From assembly GCA_040219575.1 (NCBI GenBank), contig JAVJSD010000042.1:62001-126000 (forward strand): 64,000 nucleotides of DNA, given 5' to 3'. The stretch is from JAVJSD01 sp040219575 (GTDB taxonomy: Bacteria > Planctomycetota > Planctomycetia > Pirellulales > Pirellulaceae). Made by a program: the position numbers and the translations under genes. The stretch's first letter is position 1. Every line of letters starts with the position of its first letter. Under the pieces are notes generated by a model that was not told the origin of the DNA, searched no databases, and was given only the letters and a program-made list of their open reading frames with translations. Below are positions 60,361 through 64,000 of the stretch, in pieces.

Positions 60361-62364
60361 ATGACCACTCTGCAATTGCGCACGGATCAGCGCACCCTCA
60401 CGCGGCCCGGCGCGCGCCTTGTCTGCTGGATTCTGGCCGCGCTGACCGCGTCGGCTTGCGCTCCCGCGGAGTTCCTTGCTCGCGCGGAGGCGGTCCCGCA
60501 CACGGTCGCCCACGTCGATCACCCGTTCGATCCCGATTGGCCCGACGTGCATCGCATCCTGGCCGACAAGTGCTCCGGGTGCCATCGGCCCCAGAGCGAT
60601 CAAAGCAGCTTCATGAGCTACGAGGCGCTGCTTGAGGCGGGGCACGACGACGAGATGCCCGCCGTCGTGCCAGGCCAGCCCGAGGAGTCGTGGCTCTACC
60701 TGCAGGTGCGTTGGAACGCCGACGCGAAGCGAAATAGCGACCTGCCCGACACGCCCGATATGCCGCCCGACCGCCACGAGTGGCTGACCGCCGCCCAGCA
60801 GGAGCTGATTCGCCGCTGGATCGCGGGCGGCGCGCATCGCTACCGTTTGCCCGACACTTGCCGCGAGCGTCCGCTGATGGAGATGGACTTTCCCTCGGCC
60901 AAGCAGTGCAGCGCGTGCCACCCCAAGCAATACGAAGAGTGGTCGCGTTCGATGCACGCCTACGCGCAGCACAGCCCGGTGTTCGAAGCGTTCAACCTGA
61001 CGTTGATCGAGCGGACCAGCGGCACGATCGGCACGTTTTGCACGCGCTGCCATACCAACATCGGCACGGCCCTGGGCGAGAACGGCTCGCGCCGCAACGT
61101 GCACCGCTCGCGCATCGCGATGGAAGGCGTCACCTGCGTCACCTGCCATCGTCGCAAGGACGGCCGCTACAAGGCCAGCGGGCGCGTCGCCATCGCGCCC
61201 GGCGAATTGCTCGACGGCTGCATCTACGGTCCGTTCGACGGCGCGGTCTCGGAGGAGGTCGGCTCGCACAAGTCGTCGCATCTGCCCTACCTCCGCTCGT
61301 CGCAGTTCTGCGGCGAATGCCACGACGTGTTCGCCCCCACCGGCGTCCGTCTGGAGGAGGCCTTCAGCGAGTGGCAGAACAGCCCCGCCGCGGCCGATCG
61401 AGTCACCTGCCAGCAGTGCCACATGGGCCCCGTGCAAGGCGTTCCGATCGCCGAGTGCGAGCGGCCGCTTGGCCGCGCGGCGGTCGTGCCGGGCGTCGAT
61501 CCGGAGAAGATCCCCCTGCGGCATCTCTCCGACCACACCTTCGCCGGGCCCGACTACTCGCTGCTGCCGGACACCGAGTTTCCCTACAAGCTCGACTGGA
61601 TGTACGAGAAGGACTACCGCAATCCGGCCTGTCTCACGCCGCACGAACAAAGGACCCTCATCGAATTGCGGCTGAAGAATCGCGAGCAACTGAAGAAGTA
61701 CGACGCCAAGCGCTACGAGCTGCTACGGAACTCGGCGCGAATCAAAGTCCACCACGCGGACCTGGCCCACGCCGGCGGGCTGCTGCCGGTGACCGTCGAC
61801 GTAACCAGCACCACCGCCGGGCACAGCCTGCCGACCGGCTTCACCGCCGAGCGGCAAGTCTGGATCTCGATCGAGGTCCGCGATCCTCGTGGAAAAGTGG
61901 TGTTCGCGTCGGGCGATTTCGACGACAACGGCGACCTGCGCGACGACCACAGCCACGCGGTGCTTGCCGGAAAAGTGCACTACGACAAGCACTTGCTCAA
62001 CTTTCAAAACAAGTTCATCGCCCTGACGAACAAGGGAACCGAGCGGTCGGTGGTGGTCTCGGTGAACCGGCACCTGCAGCCGTTGAATATCTTCCGCCCC
62101 GTGAACACGCCGGCGCAGTCGTTCGGGCGTCCCGGCGGTTTCCGCATCGCCAAGGGCAGCCTGCCGCCGTTGCGGACGATGGGGCAGCGCTATCCGGTGC
62201 GGCTCGGTAGTTGTTCGGGGCCGCATACCGTCCACGTGCGTTTGAATTTCCGCCACTTGCCGCCCACGCTGCTCGACCACATCGGCACGCCGCACTTGAA
62301 GCACCTTCTGGAAACCGTCGTGATCGATGAGTACCACGGCGTGGTCGACGTTTCGCCCTTTTAA
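60361..62364 (+). CDS. Six-heme c-type cytochrome family protein
   Basis: 667 residues from the ATG at 60361. A signal region with possible lipobox (LTASAC, Cys33) opens the protein. Six CxxCH motifs are seen: CSGCH (71), CSACH (183), CTRCH (227), CVTCH (259), CGECH (317) and CQQCH (350). The first sits in a PSCyt1-like segment (DKCSGCH...MPPDRHEWL); the rest form a cytochrome c554/multiheme-like block with HPKQYEEWSRSMHAYA. The last 280 residues lack CxxCH and form a beta-rich domain with HSLPTGFTAERQVWI. It is probably periplasmic or outer-membrane-bound and carries electrons, perhaps in respiration or Fe/N-oxide metabolism; which is unknown. Confidence 0.85.
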   Translation: MTTLQLRTDQRTLTRPGARLVCWILAALTASACAPAEFLARAEAVPHTVAHVDHPFDPDWPDVHRILADKCSGCHRPQSDQSSFMSYEALLEAGHDDEMPAVVPGQPEESWLYLQVRWNADAKRNSDLPDTPDMPPDRHEWLTAAQQELIRRWIAGGAHRYRLPDTCRERPLMEMDFPSAKQCSACHPKQYEEWSRSMHAYAQHSPVFEAFNLTLIERTSGTIGTFCTRCHTNIGTALGENGSRRNVHRSRIAMEGVTCVTCHRRKDGRYKASGRVAIAPGELLDGCIYGPFDGAVSEEVGSHKSSHLPYLRSSQFCGECHDVFAPTGVRLEEAFSEWQNSPAAADRVTCQQCHMGPVQGVPIAECERPLGRAAVVPGVDPEKIPLRHLSDHTFAGPDYSLLPDTEFPYKLDWMYEKDYRNPACLTPHEQRTLIELRLKNREQLKKYDAKRYELLRNSARIKVHHADLAHAGGLLPVTVDVTSTTAGHSLPTGFTAERQVWISIEVRDPRGKVVFASGDFDDNGDLRDDHSHAVLAGKVHYDKHLLNFQNKFIALTNKGTERSVVVSVNRHLQPLNIFRPVNTPAQSFGRPGGFRIAKGSLPPLRTMGQRYPVRLGSCSGPHTVHVRLNFRHLPPTLLDHIGTPHLKHLLETVVIDEYHGVVDVSPF

Positions 62365-62460
62365 TTGCGTGCTTGATGATGACAGAACGGACGTCGCCCA
62401 TGTCGACGAACAAGCTGGGAGCACTGTGTAGGGAAGACGGTATTTCCAATGCCGAGGAAT

Positions 62461-63037
62461 ATCGTTTAACGGCAAGCCGCAGAGGCGACGGCGTGCGCAC
62501 GACCCCGAACTAGCTGGAAGCGTAGCTGCAACGAACCGCCGACGCCTTCGTCTCGCCGTTAAACGAGTCGATCGTAAGGGATGCTTGACATTGAAAATGC
62601 AGGCTTCAACAACGGCAAGCCGCAGGCGACGGCGTGCGCACGACCCCGAACTAGCTGGAAACGTAGCTGCAACGAACCGCCGACGCCTTCGGCTCGCCGT
62701 TAAACGAGTCGATCGCGAGGGATGCTTGACATTGAAATTGCAGGCTTCAACAACGGCGAGCCGCAGGCGACGGCGTGCGCACGACCCCGAACTAGCTGGA
62801 AACGTTGCCGCAACGAACCGCCGACGCCTTCGGCTTGCCGTTAAACGAGTCGATCGTAAGGGATGCTTGACATTGAAATTGCAGGCTTCAATAAACGGCA
62901 AGCCGCTGGCGACGGCGTGCGCACGACCCCAAACTAGCTGGAAACGTAGCTGCAACGAACCGCCGACGCCTTCGGCTCGCCGTTAAACGAGTCGATCGTA
63001 AGGGATGCTTGACATTGTAATTGCAGGCTTCAACAAA
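62461..63037. repeat. Four tandem 142-bp repeats (GTTTAACGGCAAGCCGC family)
   Basis: Units begin at about 62471, 62614, 62755 and 62897 (GGCAAGCCG start), spaced 141-143 bases, differing at only a few positions. Each unit has one arm GGCAAGCCGCAGGCGACGG near its start and a near-complement (CCGACGCCTTCGGCTTGCCG) 60-80 bases on, so every unit can fold as a hairpin. The array ends with TTGCAGGCTTCAACAAACG. Confidence 0.9.
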
Positions 63038-63138
63038 CGACTTTGCTCAGAGTTGTCGTCGGCGATGAAGATGCAGTCGTATTTCAATGCCCCTGTTTGA
63101 TTCCACCTCCAATGAACTGAACGGCCGCACGGACAAAC

Positions 63139-64000
63139 ATGCCGCTCCGCCAACTGATCGCCGCCTCGTTGCTCCTGGCGTTGCCAGCGGCGCTTGCGCT
63201 GCGCGCCGGTGGTGGAGAGCCGGACCGGCTGACGACGTTGTCGGCGCCGGAGAACGCCAGGTCGAGCAGGCCCCTTGAGGCGGAAACTTCGCTTGCCGAC
63301 GTGGCCGCCGAGACGCTGTTCGGGGATCCTTCGAAAGCGACGCACTCCCTTGCCAAATCCGAGGAGCCCGACGCGGAAGAGTCGTCGCTCGCCGAGCTCG
63401 CCATGGAAACGCTGTTGGCACCGTCGAATGCATCACCTCCGAAAACCTCGTCCTCGATAACTTCGCCGTCGAAGACCGCGCGGACGGAGAGCGCGGACGC
63501 CGACGGACCTGTCCGAGAGGCGACGCCGCCAGCAACCCCATCCACGGAGCGACTTCCACCCCAGCGCCAAGCCGCGCCTCCCGAATCGCTCCCGCCCCCC
63601 GCATCGCAGCATCACCTGCCGGGCGATGCGCTTGGCGCGTTCCCGCCGCTGCCCCCGGACCCTTACGCCGACAAGCACGACGTGCTGCCGCCGCTCGAGG
63701 AAGAGCTTTGGCGGCATGGCGGTTCGTATCTGTATCACCCCGAAGGCGATCGGCTCGGCTGGCCGGAACACGACGATCACGCCCATTACCACCTGCTGCG
63801 ACTGCCGGAAGATTGGCAAAAACCGCAGCCAGTCCAGGCTTTCTCTGAATTTCTGGGCCCCGATCCCATTCAGCCCGATCCGCTGTTTCACTGGCTCGGC
63901 CCCGGCGGATATGTGTGGGAGCCGCGGTTCGTGGGCTACGGCAGCTACCAGTTGTTCGGCTTCGGCATCGAGGCGGCCGGACAGGAGCAGGCCGCCCTGG
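63139..64000 (+). CDS. Secreted protein with internal repeats (partial, runs off the window)
   Basis: 287 codons are open to the end of the window. A signal peptide (LIAASLLLALPAALALRAGG) is followed by two copies of an SLADVAAETLFGDP / SLAELAMETLLAP motif (about 52-65 and 85-97), a Ser/Pro/Thr-rich linker and then an ordered part with PPLEEELWRHGGSYLYHPEG, DWQKPQPVQAFSEFLGPDPI and FHWLGPGGYVWEPRFVGYGS. The aromatic, Gly-rich end suggests an outer-membrane or beta-barrel-type protein, but the part seen is too short to tell. It begins 102 bases after the tandem array. Confidence 0.75.
   Translation, partial: MPLRQLIAASLLLALPAALALRAGGGEPDRLTTLSAPENARSSRPLEAETSLADVAAETLFGDPSKATHSLAKSEEPDAEESSLAELAMETLLAPSNASPPKTSSSITSPSKTARTESADADGPVREATPPATPSTERLPPQRQAAPPESLPPPASQHHLPGDALGAFPPLPPDPYADKHDVLPPLEEELWRHGGSYLYHPEGDRLGWPEHDDHAHYHLLRLPEDWQKPQPVQAFSEFLGPDPIQPDPLFHWLGPGGYVWEPRFVGYGSYQLFGFGIEAAGQEQAAL

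Noticed and set aside
62461..63037. CRISPR array
   Set aside because: The 142-bp units are nearly identical throughout, with no alternation of short repeats and unique spacers, and no cas genes are near.

Overview
The window is GC-rich, gene-dense chromosomal DNA from a planctomycete, most like Pirellulales. The evidence is the family mix: PSCyt1/PSCyt2/PSD1 cytochrome-like proteins (DUF1549/DUF1553), DUF1501 Tat proteins, a DUF1080 glycan-hydrolase-like protein, a DUF1559-like protein, many secreted lineage-restricted proteins, frequent GTG/TTG starts and few strong Shine-Dalgarno sites. No rRNA, IS transposase or CRISPR array was seen. One tRNA (Glu, CUC) is present.

Layout. 1-7 kb: end of a membrane protein, then a minus-strand cluster of PSCyt2/PSD1, DUF1501 and PSCyt1-WD40 proteins, probably for export and breakdown of complex polymers. 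7-8.4 kb: small membrane protein and DUF1080 protein. 8.6-15.2 kb: plus-strand operon behind a good sigma70-like promoter (vWA protein, TPR-like protein, ExbB, two ExbD, large TPR protein), a TolQR/ExbBD-type energised envelope machine. 15.3-25.7 kb: isocitrate dehydrogenase, acyl-CoA dehydrogenase, a UVR-motif protein, a short GT2 enzyme, an XRE regulator, a second PSCyt/PSD1 protein with a LamG-like domain, a 31-codon membrane peptide and greA. 26.7-30.6 kb: a three-gene island (wHTH regulator, AAA+ ATPase, S8 protease) matching the IetAS antiphage system, flanked by inverted repeats. 31-40.6 kb: parallel beta-helix protein, squalene-cyclase-like toroid protein, tRNA-Glu, pgk, cupin, His-rich coiled-coil protein, propeller protein. 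41-53 kb: isochorismatase-like hydrolase, SIMPL protein, fumC, WD40 and LRR lipoproteins, low-molecular-weight phosphatase, a MagIII-like DNA glycosylase and an FHA/cNMP-binding gene pair. 53.6-57.5 kb: the ffh-rpsP-trmD-rplS-yraN housekeeping cluster, lacking rimM. 58-64 kb: WecG/TagA-type glycosyltransferase, secreted proteins, a six-CxxCH cytochrome, a 142-bp tandem array and the start of a further secreted protein.

Between genes the striking feature is an abundance of short palindromes footed by GTAG (CTAC on the other strand), often in inverted pairs. They fall into at least five sequence families, resemble REP/BIME elements, and in several cases supply the stop codon of the adjacent gene. 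The most notable systems are the regulated IetAS-like island with its inverted flanks, the multi-family GTAG repeats, the two-gene FHA/cNMP module, and the ExbB-ExbD-ExbD-vWA-TPR operon.
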